NCBI RefSeq assembly: GCF_042684505.1
Contig: NZ_JBHULT010000009.1
Coordinates: forward strand, 124,001 to 188,000
Origin: Salinimicrobium flavum
GTDB taxonomy: Bacteria; Bacteroidota; Bacteroidia; Flavobacteriales; Flavobacteriaceae
Direction of reading: 5' to 3'
DNA length: 64,000 nucleotides
The notes beneath the pieces are model-generated. The model was not told the origin of the DNA. It did not search any database and saw only the letters and a list, made by a program, of their open reading frames with translations. Numbering within the stretch: the stretch's first letter is position 1; every line of letters begins with the position of its first letter. The position numbers and the translations under genes are program-made. Shown here piece after piece: positions 42,046 to 51,828 of this stretch.

Positions 42046-45000
42046 TTATTCTGTTACAAACTCTTCTTTTGATTTAAGTTCTACCTGCTTTTTTTCTGCC
42101 TTCTCCAGCTCACTATTTACTTTTGAAGCATATTTCTTCTCGATCTTTTGAAAATCTGCCCAGGCTTGCTCCAGCTGCTTTTCATATTCTGCAGTATTGG
42201 TATACTGTACCGGGGCCGGTTTATCAAAGCTACCAGCAACCTGGTTGTAAAGATCACTCAGTTTTTCCCTTAACTCATCTTCTGCTTCCTGCACATACCT
42301 GTCACCAGTGGTTACCACAAGTTTTGATTTGAGTTGCGTCAATTCAGCAGTCATTTTCCCGGCGTTCTTAGAATCAGATTTCTCCAAAGCTTTTACATAA
42401 GAATCGATTTTATATCCCAAATATGCAAGATCTTCTACGGCCTCAAAAAGGCGAAAAGTAAGCTTTCTGTTTTCTTCCCGCTCTTCAGCAGTAACGTTTG
42501 AAGAAGGATCATTTTTCACACTTATCTTGTGTTCGTACTGTTCCTTTCCTTTATTGATCACTACTTTATAATCTCCGGCCAAAACACGGGGAGCCATTAC
42601 AAAGGAAGGCACCTTACCCACAGCCACTTTTGGAGTCTTTTGAAGATAATTCCAATTCACAATATTTAAACCTTTTGATTTCCCGGGAGACGGACTGGCA
42701 ACTATATTTCCATTCTCATCCAGGATATCAAGTGACATCTTTCCGAAGGTGTGCCTTTTATTCAGAAAATAAATGATCCTCGCCTGTGAACCAGGATTTG
42801 CTCCCACAAACTGGGTTTCACTGCTCGCACCACCAAAGTTCCTTTCCTCCTTGATAATTCCTGCAGGAGTGTCAAAGAAATGCAGGTCCTTCTGAAGCAC
42901 TTCATTGTTGATTTGGCGAAGCGGGGAAATATCATCCAGGATGATCACGCCGCGACCGTGTGTTCCCAGAACAAGGTCTGAGGTCTTTTTATGCAATTCA
43001 ATAAATGGAATTGCCACCGGCGGAAGGTTATTGGTGAAATGAGCCCAGTGCTTTCCTCCATCTACCGTAATATACAAGCCCATCTCGGTACCCAAAAAGA
43101 GTAAATTTTCCTTTTCATAATCCTCCTGGATATTACGGGCGTAACCATTGATCTCATCTGTGGTGATAGATTTCCAGGTCACCCCAAAGTCAGAAGTTTT
43201 GTAGACATATGGCTTCATATCACCCACAGCATGCCTGTCAAAGACGGCATAAGCAGTACCGGGGTTATGTACACTGGTTTCAATATGAGAGACCCAGCTG
43301 TTTGCCGGAAGATTGGGAACGTTTTTCACAAGATTGTTCCAGGTCTTTCCGCCATCACGGGTAAGCTGCAGGTTGCCGTCATCTGTTCCTACCCAGATCA
43401 GGTTTTGATCCAGCGGCGATTCAGCAATGGTAAAAATAGTGGTATGAGTCTCAGCACCAGATTTGTCTTTTGACAAGCCTCCCGATTCCTTATCCTGCTT
43501 TGAAGGATCATTGGTAGTAAGGTCAGGGGAAATTTTGGTCCAGGTATCTCCCATATCTTCAGATCTGTGAAGGAACTGGCTTCCCATATAAAACCTGTCG
43601 GGTTGATGCGCACTCACTGCCATAGGCGCATTCCAGTTGAAACGCAATTCCTCATCTCCTTCCGGAAGGGGAGCAATGACCTTGGCCTGTTTTTTCGCTA
43701 CATCATATCTCCACACAGGATTCGCACCCTGGGCTTCAGAATAAATAATATTTTTCGTTGGATGTTTTAGCACCCGGAAGCCGTCTCCCCCGCCAATGGG
43801 TTCCCAGTCACGGGCTTCGATCCCGCCGGGGGAAGAAGAAGGTCCAAACCACGAACCATTGTCCTGTAAGCCGCCATAAACATTGTATGGCTCAGCATCG
43901 TCAACAGAGACGTGATAGAACTGGGAAACCGGGATATTTTCTACTATTTCAAAGGTTGCTCCCCCATCCCAGCTGCGGTAAACGCCGCCGTCTGTAGCTG
44001 TGTATATCCGGTCGCTGTTGTTGATATCAAAGGAAACATCATGAATATCGGCGTGTTGAGGGCCAAGGTTTTTAAAGGTCTTTCCGCCGTCGTGGGAGAT
44101 CGAACCTGTCAAGCCGCCTTTTACAACTACTTCAGGATTTTTGGGATCAACCACTAATCGGGCAAAATAAAACGGACGTACGGTCAACCCAAAATCGCTG
44201 TTCAGGTGCTTCCATGTGGCTCCTGCGTCATCACTTCGGTATAACCCATTAGTCTCAGCTTTTTCGGTTTCAACTGCAGCATAAAGGGTTTTTGGTGCCG
44301 AGGGCGCAATTGCTACCGTGATCCTTCCGAGTTTTCCTGAAGGAAATCCATCGTGGATCTTACTCCAGGTTTTGCCTGCATCTGTACTTTTGTACAAGGC
44401 ACTGCTCGTTCCGCCGGAATTAAAACCCCATGGAGTTCTTCGGAAATTCCACATAGACGCGTACAGTGTGTTAGTATCTGATGGATCCATGACGAGATCT
44501 GCAGCCCCCGTTGTCTGGTCTGTATAAAGGATCTTCTTCCAGGTTTCCCCGCCATCGTTACTTTTAAAGATACCGCGCTCCTCACTATCACCCCAGAGGG
44601 CTCCCATGACACCCACGTACATTTCTTCCGGATTTTCAGGATTGATCACAATACTGCTTATCCTTTCAGAATTTTCAAAACCTTTCTTTGCCCAGGTCGT
44701 ACCGCCATCAGTAGACTTGTAGAGTCCGTCACCCAGGCTCACGGAATTACGGGTCCAGATCTCTCCGGTACCCACCCAAACCGTCTTATCGGGGTCTGTA
44801 GGATCAATTACCACAGCGCCTATTGATTGCGCATGTTCATCAAAAATGGGTGAAAAGGTTGCTCCTCCGTTGGTTGTTTTCCAGACCCCACCCCCGGCTG
44901 TACCCGCATAAAGAATACGGTCATTGATTGGATGGGCTTCAAGGTCTACAATTCGTCCACTCATTAAAGCCGGACCGATGTGACGGGCGCTAAGGTCTCC

Positions 45001-45093
45001 AAAAAGCTCTTTTCCGGAAAGATTTTTTTCCTGTGACAGGGCCGGAAGAGCTGTGGCGATTGCAAAGCAAGCTGTAAGTACTGTTTTTTTCAT
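42046..45093 (-). CDS. Exported BNR/VPS10-type beta-propeller protein (sialidase-like repeats)
   Basis: The 1015-residue protein has a signal peptide (MKKTVLTACFAIATALPALSQ) and many Asp-box repeats: GVWKTTNGGATF, GLYKSTDGGTTW, GIFKSNDGGETW, LYRSDDAGATW and LTRDGGKTW, forming one or two seven- to ten-bladed propellers (about 30-720). The C-terminal 290 residues are a beta-sandwich (VGANPGSQARIIYFLNK) and a long charged helix (KYASKVNSELEKAEKKQ). The glycosyl-hydrolase label used for such proteins is not supported by catalytic residues here. It may bind or degrade peptides or glycans at the cell surface. Confidence 0.88.
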   Translation of the reverse strand: MKKTVLTACFAIATALPALSQEKNLSGKELFGDLSARHIGPALMSGRIVDLEAHPINDRILYAGTAGGGVWKTTNGGATFSPIFDEHAQSIGAVVIDPTDPDKTVWVGTGEIWTRNSVSLGDGLYKSTDGGTTWAKKGFENSERISSIVINPENPEEMYVGVMGALWGDSEERGIFKSNDGGETWKKILYTDQTTGAADLVMDPSDTNTLYASMWNFRRTPWGFNSGGTSSALYKSTDAGKTWSKIHDGFPSGKLGRITVAIAPSAPKTLYAAVETEKAETNGLYRSDDAGATWKHLNSDFGLTVRPFYFARLVVDPKNPEVVVKGGLTGSISHDGGKTFKNLGPQHADIHDVSFDINNSDRIYTATDGGVYRSWDGGATFEIVENIPVSQFYHVSVDDAEPYNVYGGLQDNGSWFGPSSSPGGIEARDWEPIGGGDGFRVLKHPTKNIIYSEAQGANPVWRYDVAKKQAKVIAPLPEGDEELRFNWNAPMAVSAHQPDRFYMGSQFLHRSEDMGDTWTKISPDLTTNDPSKQDKESGGLSKDKSGAETHTTIFTIAESPLDQNLIWVGTDDGNLQLTRDGGKTWNNLVKNVPNLPANSWVSHIETSVHNPGTAYAVFDRHAVGDMKPYVYKTSDFGVTWKSITTDEINGYARNIQEDYEKENLLFLGTEMGLYITVDGGKHWAHFTNNLPPVAIPFIELHKKTSDLVLGTHGRGVIILDDISPLRQINNEVLQKDLHFFDTPAGIIKEERNFGGASSETQFVGANPGSQARIIYFLNKRHTFGKMSLDILDENGNIVASPSPGKSKGLNIVNWNYLQKTPKVAVGKVPSFVMAPRVLAGDYKVVINKGKEQYEHKISVKNDPSSNVTAEEREENRKLTFRLFEAVEDLAYLGYKIDSYVKALEKSDSKNAGKMTAELTQLKSKLVVTTGDRYVQEAEDELREKLSDLYNQVAGSFDKPAPVQYTNTAEYEKQLEQAWADFQKIEKKYASKVNSELEKAEKKQVELKSKEEFVTE

Positions 45094-45108
45094 ATGCTGA
45101 GGATTATA

Positions 45109-45142
45109 TAAAAAAGGGGAGTTACTTTATGTAACTACCCCT
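45109..45142 (-). terminator. Terminator of the LolA-like gene
   Basis: On the minus strand AGGGGTAGTTAC, loop ATAAA, GTAACTCCCCT (one bulge) is followed by six Ts. It separates the LolA-like gene from the downstream BNR gene. Confidence 0.85.
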
Positions 45143-45163
45143 ATTTTATTTATGCGTTACTAT

Positions 45164-45886
45164 TTATTCCGTCGGAAAAGCGAAAAGAGAATCATCAAGT
45201 TCAGGATTAAGAATAATTTCCTTGATCACGATTGGCTGTCCTCCCTGGTTTAGCGCAAACGGAAAATAAAGTCCGTCCACTTCCTGGTAGTCACTCATTC
45301 CAACAGTCACCAGCTGACCTGACTCCTGTGTACTTTCCAAAATAATAGGTACAAAATTCTCTTTCTCAAAATAGTAGTAGTTGATGCTCGGCACTTCTTT
45401 ACCATTAACCATTACCGGCTCCTGGGTAACTTTTATTTTAAAGGTCTCGGTTCCTTCTTTTGTCTCGGTTCCCACAAGTTCTACCTCATATCCATTTTCT
45501 TCGATATTGGTTAAAGCCGAAGGAAAGTCATTTTTATTCAAAGCCATGTTCTTAGTCAGTTCCTCATTGCTTTTTTCAGGTTTCATGGTCATAAAGTTGG
45601 TATTCCAAAGAGTAGTCCCGTCATATGCCATTTGGGTGATTTCCTGTCCCTGCAGGTTTACCACCACCGCCAATTTTCCGTCCTTGGTGTTATAAACGGT
45701 CACCGGAATTTCCATTCCTCCCTGGTTTACAGAAGCGATCATCTTGGTAGCTTTAAGATCTTCCCATGCCTTCTCTCCTCCTGTGTTCTCTATGTAATTA
45801 GCAATGATCTCATCTGCAGTTTGAGCCGATGACGGCGCCACGATCAACAACAACATCGCCGCGAATAATGATTTAATGATTTTCAT
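45164..45886 (-). CDS. Secreted LolA-like outer-membrane lipoprotein-sorting-type protein
   Basis: The 240-residue protein has a signal peptide ending SSAQ and the recurrent opening TADEIIANYIENTGGEKAWEDL found in Bacteroidota LolA/LppX-like proteins. The half-barrel strands MEIPVTVYNTKDGKLAVVVN and DYQEVDGLYFPFAL are visible. It likely binds a hydrophobic ligand in the periplasm; whether it carries lipoproteins is unknown. It is followed by a terminator and then the BNR-repeat gene on the same strand. Confidence 0.85.
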   Translation of the reverse strand: MKIIKSLFAAMLLLIVAPSSAQTADEIIANYIENTGGEKAWEDLKATKMIASVNQGGMEIPVTVYNTKDGKLAVVVNLQGQEITQMAYDGTTLWNTNFMTMKPEKSNEELTKNMALNKNDFPSALTNIEENGYEVELVGTETKEGTETFKIKVTQEPVMVNGKEVPSINYYYFEKENFVPIILESTQESGQLVTVGMSDYQEVDGLYFPFALNQGGQPIVIKEIILNPELDDSLFAFPTE

Positions 45887-46247
45887 AAAGTGTGCTTTAG
45901 GTTAATGTTTGAATTAATGATTAGTTAGTTTCCTTTGTAAAATGTTACAAGTTTACTTGAATTTTATGAAATGTACATTAACCACCGAATTTTTCCTGCG
46001 AACAGGTAATAATTCCTAACCTGCTCCCTGTAATACTTCCTGCAATGACAAATATCATTGTATCCCTCCCCCGGGTCGGCTAATTTAAATAGCTGAAGTT
46101 CCCCCCATTCCTGCCTGGAGAAGGTTCGAATAAACCTTCAGAAAAAAAATATCCCGGTTTCCGAATTCCGGTAAGCCCGGTAACAACTTTAATTGTAGCA
46201 CAGCCCCCACATCAATTTGAAATGATTGTTGAATTTAAAAAAAGGCA
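45887..46247. other. Divergent intergenic region
   Basis: The 361 bases between the divergent LolA-like and ligase genes contain TGTAA-AATG-TTACA at 45936-45949, a short perfect inverted repeat 50 bases before the LolA-like ATG. Otherwise I see no gene or strong structure. Confidence 0.5.
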
Positions 46248-47981
46248 ATGAGTTCTACAGGAAATAACGCAGACTACAACCTGGTGGATTACGACAGTAA
46301 ACGGAGCTCCTTTTCCTGGGATACTGTAGAAAAAGAACTGGGGTTTGGTGAAGCTGGATATGAACATAATATCGCTCACCTGGCGGTTGACCGTCATGCC
46401 ACCGGAGTTCTAAGAGATGTCATCGCCTTTCGGTTCATTCAGAAAGACCGTAGCCGGCAGGAATTTACTTATTTGCAATTAAAGGAAGAATCTTCCAGGT
46501 TTGCCAATGTTCTTTCTAACCTGGGGATTCAAAAAGGGGAAACCGTTTTTTCCCTTGCCGGCAGGATTCCCGCTTTATATATCACTGCCCTGGGGAGTTT
46601 GAAGGCTACCGCAGTATTTTGTCCGCTCTTCTCGGTGTTCGGGCCCGAACCTGTTTTTCAGCGGCTTCACAAAGGGGAAGCAAAGATCCTGGTCACCACT
46701 TCGGCAATTTATGAGAGAACGGTAAATCAACTGGAAGACAGGCTCCCGTCCCTGCAGTATATAATCCTGAGTGACCTGGAGGAACATCGTTCTGACAAAG
46801 TCCTTTCCTGGTCCCGACTGATGAAGGAGGCGTCACCAGATTTTGAAATACCGACTACCGGGCCGGAAGATCCTGCCCTTCTACATTTTACCAGCGGTAC
46901 TACCGGCATGCCCAAAGGCGCCCTACATGTGCACAAAGCCGTACACACCCATTATATAACCGGAAAATATGTTCTGGATTTCCATCCCGGAGATATCTTC
47001 TGGTGCACGGCAGATCCCGGTTGGGTTACGGGTACTTCCTACGGAATAATAGCGCCCCTGGTTAACGGAGTGACTTCCATTATAGATCAGGAGGAGTTTG
47101 ATGCCATGCGATGGTATTCCATTCTCCAAGAACAAAAAGTAAATATCTGGTATACTGCTCCCACGGCTGTCAGGAGACTGATGCGAATGGATATTAAGCC
47201 CCTTGAAAAATTCAACCTGGATTCTTTGCGGGTCATTTTGAGCGTGGGGGAGCCCCTGAGTGCCGAGGCGGTGCTGTGGGGGGAACGCAGCTTCGGAATT
47301 CCCATTCTCGATAACTGGTGGCAAACCGAAACCGGCGGAATAATGATCGCCAATTACCCCTCGATGGAGGTAAGGCCCGGCTCCATGGGCAAACCCCTTC
47401 CAGGAATAGAAGCCGCCCTGGCCGATGTGACCGAAGAGGGATTCAAGCTCATTGAATATCCGGGAAAACAGGGTCACCTGGTCTTGAAAAAAGGATTTCC
47501 ATCCCTGTTCCGGGCCTACCTGCATGAAGAAGAACGCTTTAAAAAATGTTTTGCAGGAGACTGGTACCTTACCGGTGACCTGGCCAAACAGGATGCCGAC
47601 GGGTATTTCTGGTTTATTGGAAGGGCAGATGATATTATAAAAACCAGCGGTCACATGGTAGGCCCTTTTGAGGTTGAAAGCACCCTGATGAGGCATCCTG
47701 CAATAGCTGAAGCGGCTGTTATAGGCAAACCCGAGCCCTCAATCGGGGAGCTGGTCAAGGCTTTTATCGTTCTTAAACCGGGCAAGGAACCCACAGAGGA
47801 CATGAAGCTGGATATTACAGGATTTGCACGAAAAAATCTGGGACCTGCAGTAGCCCCCAAGGAAATTGAATTTGTTTCCAGTGTACCCAAGACCCGCAGC
47901 GGAAAGATCTTGCGCCGGTTATTAAAGGCCCGCGAATTGGGCTTACCCGAAGGGGATACCTCCACTCTTGAACAAAACTAA
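46248..47981 (+). CDS. Acetyl-CoA synthetase-like AMP-forming ligase
   Basis: The 577-residue enzyme matches the length of the AcsA class. ANL motifs are clear: A3 LLHFTSGTTGMPKG, A5 NWWQTETGG, A7 WYLTGDLAKQDADGYFWFIG, A8 RADDIIKTSGHMVGPFEVES, and A10 SVPKTRSGKILRRLL with catalytic K553. It forms acetyl- or propionyl-CoA from the acid, ATP and CoA. It is the first gene of a five-gene operon; E1 alpha starts two bases after its stop. In context it likely activates the acid product or substrate of the dehydrogenase pathway. Confidence 0.93.
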   Translation: MSSTGNNADYNLVDYDSKRSSFSWDTVEKELGFGEAGYEHNIAHLAVDRHATGVLRDVIAFRFIQKDRSRQEFTYLQLKEESSRFANVLSNLGIQKGETVFSLAGRIPALYITALGSLKATAVFCPLFSVFGPEPVFQRLHKGEAKILVTTSAIYERTVNQLEDRLPSLQYIILSDLEEHRSDKVLSWSRLMKEASPDFEIPTTGPEDPALLHFTSGTTGMPKGALHVHKAVHTHYITGKYVLDFHPGDIFWCTADPGWVTGTSYGIIAPLVNGVTSIIDQEEFDAMRWYSILQEQKVNIWYTAPTAVRRLMRMDIKPLEKFNLDSLRVILSVGEPLSAEAVLWGERSFGIPILDNWWQTETGGIMIANYPSMEVRPGSMGKPLPGIEAALADVTEEGFKLIEYPGKQGHLVLKKGFPSLFRAYLHEEERFKKCFAGDWYLTGDLAKQDADGYFWFIGRADDIIKTSGHMVGPFEVESTLMRHPAIAEAAVIGKPEPSIGELVKAFIVLKPGKEPTEDMKLDITGFARKNLGPAVAPKEIEFVSSVPKTRSGKILRRLLKARELGLPEGDTSTLEQN

Positions 47982-47983
47982 TC

Positions 47984-48961
47984 ATGGAAAAACAAAACAG
48001 TCCACATCCCGAAGATCTACTCTACCAGATGCTTCTAATGAGAAAATTCGAGGAGAAGAGCGCCGAGTTGTATACCAAAGAAAAAATAAGGGGGTTTCTC
48101 CATTTGTATGTCGGAGAAGAAGCCGTAGCCACGGGGGTCATTCAGGCATTGAGCCCAGACGATAATGTACTGGCCACCTATAGGGAACACGCCCATGCCC
48201 TTGCCCGGGGGCTAGACACCGGGAGCATCATGGCCGAGATGTATGGGAAACAGGAAGGCTGCAGCAGGGGTCGGGGCGGCTCGATGCACATTTTTGACAA
48301 GGAAAAGAATTTCTTTGGCGGAAGTGCTATCGTGGGCGGTCATCTCCCCCTGGCCACGGGCATGGCCCTTGCTTCCAAAAGGTTGAAAAAAGATAATATT
48401 ACTGTTTGCTTTTTCGGTGAAGGTGCCGCAGCAGAAGGTGTTTTCCATGAGACCATGAACCTGGCTGCCCTCTGGAAGGTACCCATCCTCTTTGTTTGCG
48501 AAAATAACCTGTATGCCATGGGTACTGCCTTGCGTTATTCTCATTCAGTTCGGGAAATAGAAAAAAAAGGTCCAGCCTACGGAATTGAATCTGTTGCCGT
48601 AGACGGGATGGATCTCCAAAAGGTGATGGAGGCAGCCAATAAAGCTGTGCAACAGGTAAGAAGCTCGGGTGAACCTTATTTGCTGGTATGCAACACCTAC
48701 CGTTTCAGGGCACATTCAATGTTTGATGCGGAATTGTACCGGGATAAAACCGAGGTGGAAGAATGGAAGCAACGCGATCCCATTCCAAAGTTCCGTGAAT
48801 ATCTGCTGAAGGAAAACCTGATAAACGAAGCGCAGCTCAGGGAAATGGAAGAAAAGGTAAAGGCTGAAATTGAGAATGCAGTAGATTTTGCCGAAGCCGG
48901 AACCTGGGAACCCAAAGAAGAGCTCACCAGATTTGTCTATACCGAAAAGCCGGCATCATGA
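47984..48961 (+). CDS. Thiamine-dependent 2-oxoacid/acetoin dehydrogenase E1, alpha subunit
   Basis: The 325-residue protein has the E1 alpha hallmarks: LLMRKFEEKSAELYTKEKI, LHLYVGEEAVATGV, YREHAHALARG, GRGGSMHIFD, and the thiamine-diphosphate motif starting G145-E-G147 and ending in CENN (GEG in place of the usual GDG). The length fits AcoA or short PdhA proteins. Its last bases overlap the E1 beta start (ATGA), so the subunits are coupled. Acetoin or pyruvate are both possible substrates. Confidence 0.93.
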   Translation: MEKQNSPHPEDLLYQMLLMRKFEEKSAELYTKEKIRGFLHLYVGEEAVATGVIQALSPDDNVLATYREHAHALARGLDTGSIMAEMYGKQEGCSRGRGGSMHIFDKEKNFFGGSAIVGGHLPLATGMALASKRLKKDNITVCFFGEGAAAEGVFHETMNLAALWKVPILFVCENNLYAMGTALRYSHSVREIEKKGPAYGIESVAVDGMDLQKVMEAANKAVQQVRSSGEPYLLVCNTYRFRAHSMFDAELYRDKTEVEEWKQRDPIPKFREYLLKENLINEAQLREMEEKVKAEIENAVDFAEAGTWEPKEELTRFVYTEKPAS

Positions 48962-49944
48962 GTGACATGATCAAAATAACCTATCGCGAAGCCCTGAAAG
49001 CCGGGATAAGGGAAGCCCTTCAAAATGATGAGCGGGTTTTCCTTATGGGGGAAGATGTGGGCCGCTACGGGGGAGCTTTTGCGGTAAGCAAAGGCTTGTT
49101 GAAGGAATTCGGGGAAGACCGCATAATGGATGTGCCCCTTTCTGAAGCCGGATTTGTAGGGGCAGGGATTGGTGCCTCGCTGGCAGGACTCAAACCTATT
49201 GTGGAGGTTATGACCGTCAATTTCGCACTGCTGCCTATGGACCAGATCGTGAACAACGCAGCCACCTGGCTACATATGTCGGGCGGACAGCTCAATGTGC
49301 CTGTGGTGATCCGCATGAGCGCAGGGATAGGAAAACAGCTCGCTGCCCAACATTCCCACAGCTGGGAACCTTTATACGCGCATATTCCCGGGCTGGTGGT
49401 GGTTTCTGTAGGCACCCATGAAGACGCGCGAGGTATGCTACACAGCGCCCTGCAAAGTCAGGATCCGGTGCTCATCTTTGAATATACCTCCATGCTCAAT
49501 ATGGAAGGCGAAATCCCCGCCGATGCCGGCCCGACCGATATTTCCCGGGCTAAGGTTCGGCGGGAGGGCAAAGATATTTCTATCATCACCTACGGGATCG
49601 GGGTCTATAAATGTCTCGAGGCTGCAAAGCAACTTTCGGAACAGGGTATAGATGCTGAAGTTATTGACCTTCGGGTACTGCGGCCTTTGGATGAAGACTG
49701 CTTTTTAGAGTCGGTCACCAAAACCCATCGGGCTTTGCTGGTGGAGGAAGCCTGGAGGTCTGTCAATATTTCTTCGGAAGTGAGCTCCCGCATCATGGAA
49801 AAGGCCTTTTATGAACTGGATGCGCCCGTAAAAAGATTGGGCGGGGTCGAGGTGCCTATCCCCTATCCCCTGCACCTGGAAAATGCCTCTGTGCCGCAGG
49901 TGGAAGATATCGTGAATGCAGTGAACCAAATACTTGGACCATGA
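48958..49944 (+). CDS. 2-oxoacid/acetoin dehydrogenase E1, beta subunit
   Basis: The 328-residue protein begins TYREALKAGIREALQNDERV and has LMGEDVGRYGGAFAVSKGL, VPLSEAGFVGAGIGASLAGL, IRMSAGIGKQLAAQHSHSWE, and the transketolase C-terminal IDLRVLRPLDEDCFLESV. It forms the alpha2-beta2 E1 with the upstream gene. It overlaps E2 by four bases. The SHSWE in the substrate loop, rather than QHSQ, may affect specificity. Confidence 0.94.
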   Translation: MSDMIKITYREALKAGIREALQNDERVFLMGEDVGRYGGAFAVSKGLLKEFGEDRIMDVPLSEAGFVGAGIGASLAGLKPIVEVMTVNFALLPMDQIVNNAATWLHMSGGQLNVPVVIRMSAGIGKQLAAQHSHSWEPLYAHIPGLVVVSVGTHEDARGMLHSALQSQDPVLIFEYTSMLNMEGEIPADAGPTDISRAKVRREGKDISIITYGIGVYKCLEAAKQLSEQGIDAEVIDLRVLRPLDEDCFLESVTKTHRALLVEEAWRSVNISSEVSSRIMEKAFYELDAPVKRLGGVEVPIPYPLHLENASVPQVEDIVNAVNQILGP

Positions 49945-51287
49945 CAGAGTTTTTAATGCCCAGCCTTGGAGCAGATATGGAAGCAGGTACCCTGGTAGAA
50001 TGGAGAAAAAAACCCGGTGACCTGCTGAAGCCGGGGGATATCCTTGCCGAAGTAGAAACCCAGAAAGGCCTTATTGAGATAGAGGTCTTTGAAGCGGGGA
50101 TCCTGGAAGATTACCTCATAGCCGAAGGAGATAAGGTGCCGGTGGGTACCCCTATGGCAAACATCAGGCCTGAAGGAACTGCCGGTGAGACCTCAGAAAA
50201 GACTCCTGAACAAGTGCCCGGTTTACATCCCATTCAGGAAAAAGAGCAACCTGCAGAAAGTACGGTACCTTCGCAAACGGCAGGTATTTCAGAAGAAAAA
50301 CCTTCAGAAGAACAACTTTCCGAAGAGAAACACAGGATCAAAGCATCCCCCCTGGCCCGAAGCATCGCCGAAAAGAATGGTATAGATCTTTCTACCCTCA
50401 CTGGCACCGGGGAAGGCGGTGCGATCACGAAAGCTGATGTGGAAAAAGCTATGCCCGTGAAAAAAGAGCCAGTCCCCGAAACTAAAGAAACTTTGGGACC
50501 TGCCCCCGTGACAAAAACCATTGAAAAAGAGCAGGAACCTGAACCAACCATGCTTCGGGCACCTGCACCCTTAACAGAGACCGCGGAAAAGGCGGAAGCA
50601 CCTACCCCTGTGATGAAAACTAGCCCACAGGAAAACATTCGAGCTGCAGTGGCCGCTGCCATGAGCAGGTCCAACCGGGATATTCCGCATTATTACCTGG
50701 AAAAAAAGATAGACATGCAGGCGGCGATGACCTGGTTAAAAGAAACCAACCGCCAACGAGAGATCTCCGCGAGGTTGTTACCGGCTGTCCTGTTTATCAA
50801 AGCCGTAGCCAAAGCCATAGACAGTGCCCCACAACTCAACGCGGTATGGGACAATGGCCTGCAGCTTAAAAATGAGGTCAACATAGGTTTTGTGGTCTCT
50901 CTGCGGGCGGGAGGATTGCTGGTGCCGGCCATCAGGAATGCCGACACTAAAAGTCCGGAGGAGATCATGGCCTCTCTCAACGACCTCATCACCCGTGCCC
51001 GTGCCCTTAAGCTCCGCAGTTCTGAGTTAAGCGAATCCACCATCACCATTACCAGTCTTGGAGAGAATGGAGCTGATAAGGTATTTGGGGTGATCTATCC
51101 GCCACAGGTCGCCATCATAGGCTTCGGCAGCATATTGAATGAAGCGCTGGTACATGACGGGATGCTGGGAATACACCCGGCAGTTCATGTCACCCTGGCC
51201 GGTGACCACAGGGCTACAGACGGCCTCACCGGCAGCCGGTTCCTGGAAGCTTTAAATGATCACTTACAAAAACCCGAAACCCTATGA
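49941..51287 (+). CDS. Dihydrolipoamide acyltransferase E2
   Basis: The 448-residue E2 has one lipoyl domain (1-75) with the lipoyl-lysine K42 in VETQKGLIE (ETQKG instead of the common ETDKA), a long Pro/Glu/Lys linker (about 80-130), a peripheral subunit-binding domain (KASPLARSIAEKNGIDLSTL, about 133-170), another linker, and the catalytic core (about 225-448) ending in GDHRATDGLTGSRFL with H423. It accepts the acyl group from E1 and passes it to CoA. No E3 gene is in the operon, so E3 must come from elsewhere. ACP overlaps its end. Confidence 0.94.
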   Translation: MTEFLMPSLGADMEAGTLVEWRKKPGDLLKPGDILAEVETQKGLIEIEVFEAGILEDYLIAEGDKVPVGTPMANIRPEGTAGETSEKTPEQVPGLHPIQEKEQPAESTVPSQTAGISEEKPSEEQLSEEKHRIKASPLARSIAEKNGIDLSTLTGTGEGGAITKADVEKAMPVKKEPVPETKETLGPAPVTKTIEKEQEPEPTMLRAPAPLTETAEKAEAPTPVMKTSPQENIRAAVAAAMSRSNRDIPHYYLEKKIDMQAAMTWLKETNRQREISARLLPAVLFIKAVAKAIDSAPQLNAVWDNGLQLKNEVNIGFVVSLRAGGLLVPAIRNADTKSPEEIMASLNDLITRARALKLRSSELSESTITITSLGENGADKVFGVIYPPQVAIIGFGSILNEALVHDGMLGIHPAVHVTLAGDHRATDGLTGSRFLEALNDHLQKPETL

Positions 51288-51532
51288 CCCGCGAAGAAAT
51301 ACAAACGGCCATCTTTGAGCTACTCAAAAAAGCAGCTCCCGAAACAGATCCCTCTACCCTCAAACCCAATGAGAACATCAGGGAAGCGCTCAATATTGAC
51401 TCTTTCGATGCCCTGCAGTTCCTGGTAGCCATTAACGAGAAACTGGGCATCGATATTCCGGAAGAAGATTACGGAAAAACCGCTACACTCGGCTCATTAA
51501 CAGATTACCTGGAAAAACGATCAGGAAAATAA
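51284..51532 (+). CDS. Acyl carrier protein
   Basis: The 82-residue acidic helical protein has the phosphopantetheine site LNIDSFDALQF with S40; the canonical motif is DSL, so the Leu is replaced by Phe. Its start overlaps the E2 stop (ATGA), making it the last gene of the operon. ACPs are normal in fatty-acid synthesis, not in acetoin or pyruvate dehydrogenase operons; here it may receive or supply the acyl unit, or serve lipoate synthesis. No phosphopantetheinyl transferase is nearby. Confidence 0.9.
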   Translation: MTREEIQTAIFELLKKAAPETDPSTLKPNENIREALNIDSFDALQFLVAINEKLGIDIPEEDYGKTATLGSLTDYLEKRSGK

Positions 51533-51828
51533 ATACGAAGTTAGAAGTTAGAAGTTCAGTCATGAAACTTATCATTCATCATTATTCATTGATCATTGAA
51601 AAAGATCTCGCTGATTTCCGTAGATCACTCTTTAAAACCCCCCAGACTCCGGATACTTTTAGAGCTACCGAATCTCAGCCCTCCCCTGAAGAAATTCCTA
51701 CGGAAGACAAAAAAAGATCTTCAGTCTTGAACGGCTGGTGCAGCTTTCCAAACAAGATTCTGAAATTCTTCAGAAACTGATCGGGAATTCGCTAAACAAT
51801 ATACAATATACATTATTCCTTTCCGAAC
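51533..51828. other. Intergenic with GAAGTTA repeats and a possible frameshifted relic
   Basis: Bases 51540-51558 are GAAGTTA repeated. A 72-residue frame (51562-51780) begins in repeat-derived sequence and continues PSPEEIPTEDKKRSS. After the A7 run near 51710 another frame reads LERLVQLSKQDSEILQKLIG, which looks protein-like. This may be a small gene broken by a frameshift. Low support. Confidence 0.35.

Noticed and set aside
42046..45093. Sialidase
   Set aside because: Only Asp-box propeller repeats are visible; no sialidase arginine triad or catalytic FRIP motif was found.
46120..46140. tRNA-like GGTTCGAATAAACC
   Set aside because: Resembles a T-arm but no matching acceptor, D or anticodon arms can be formed around it.
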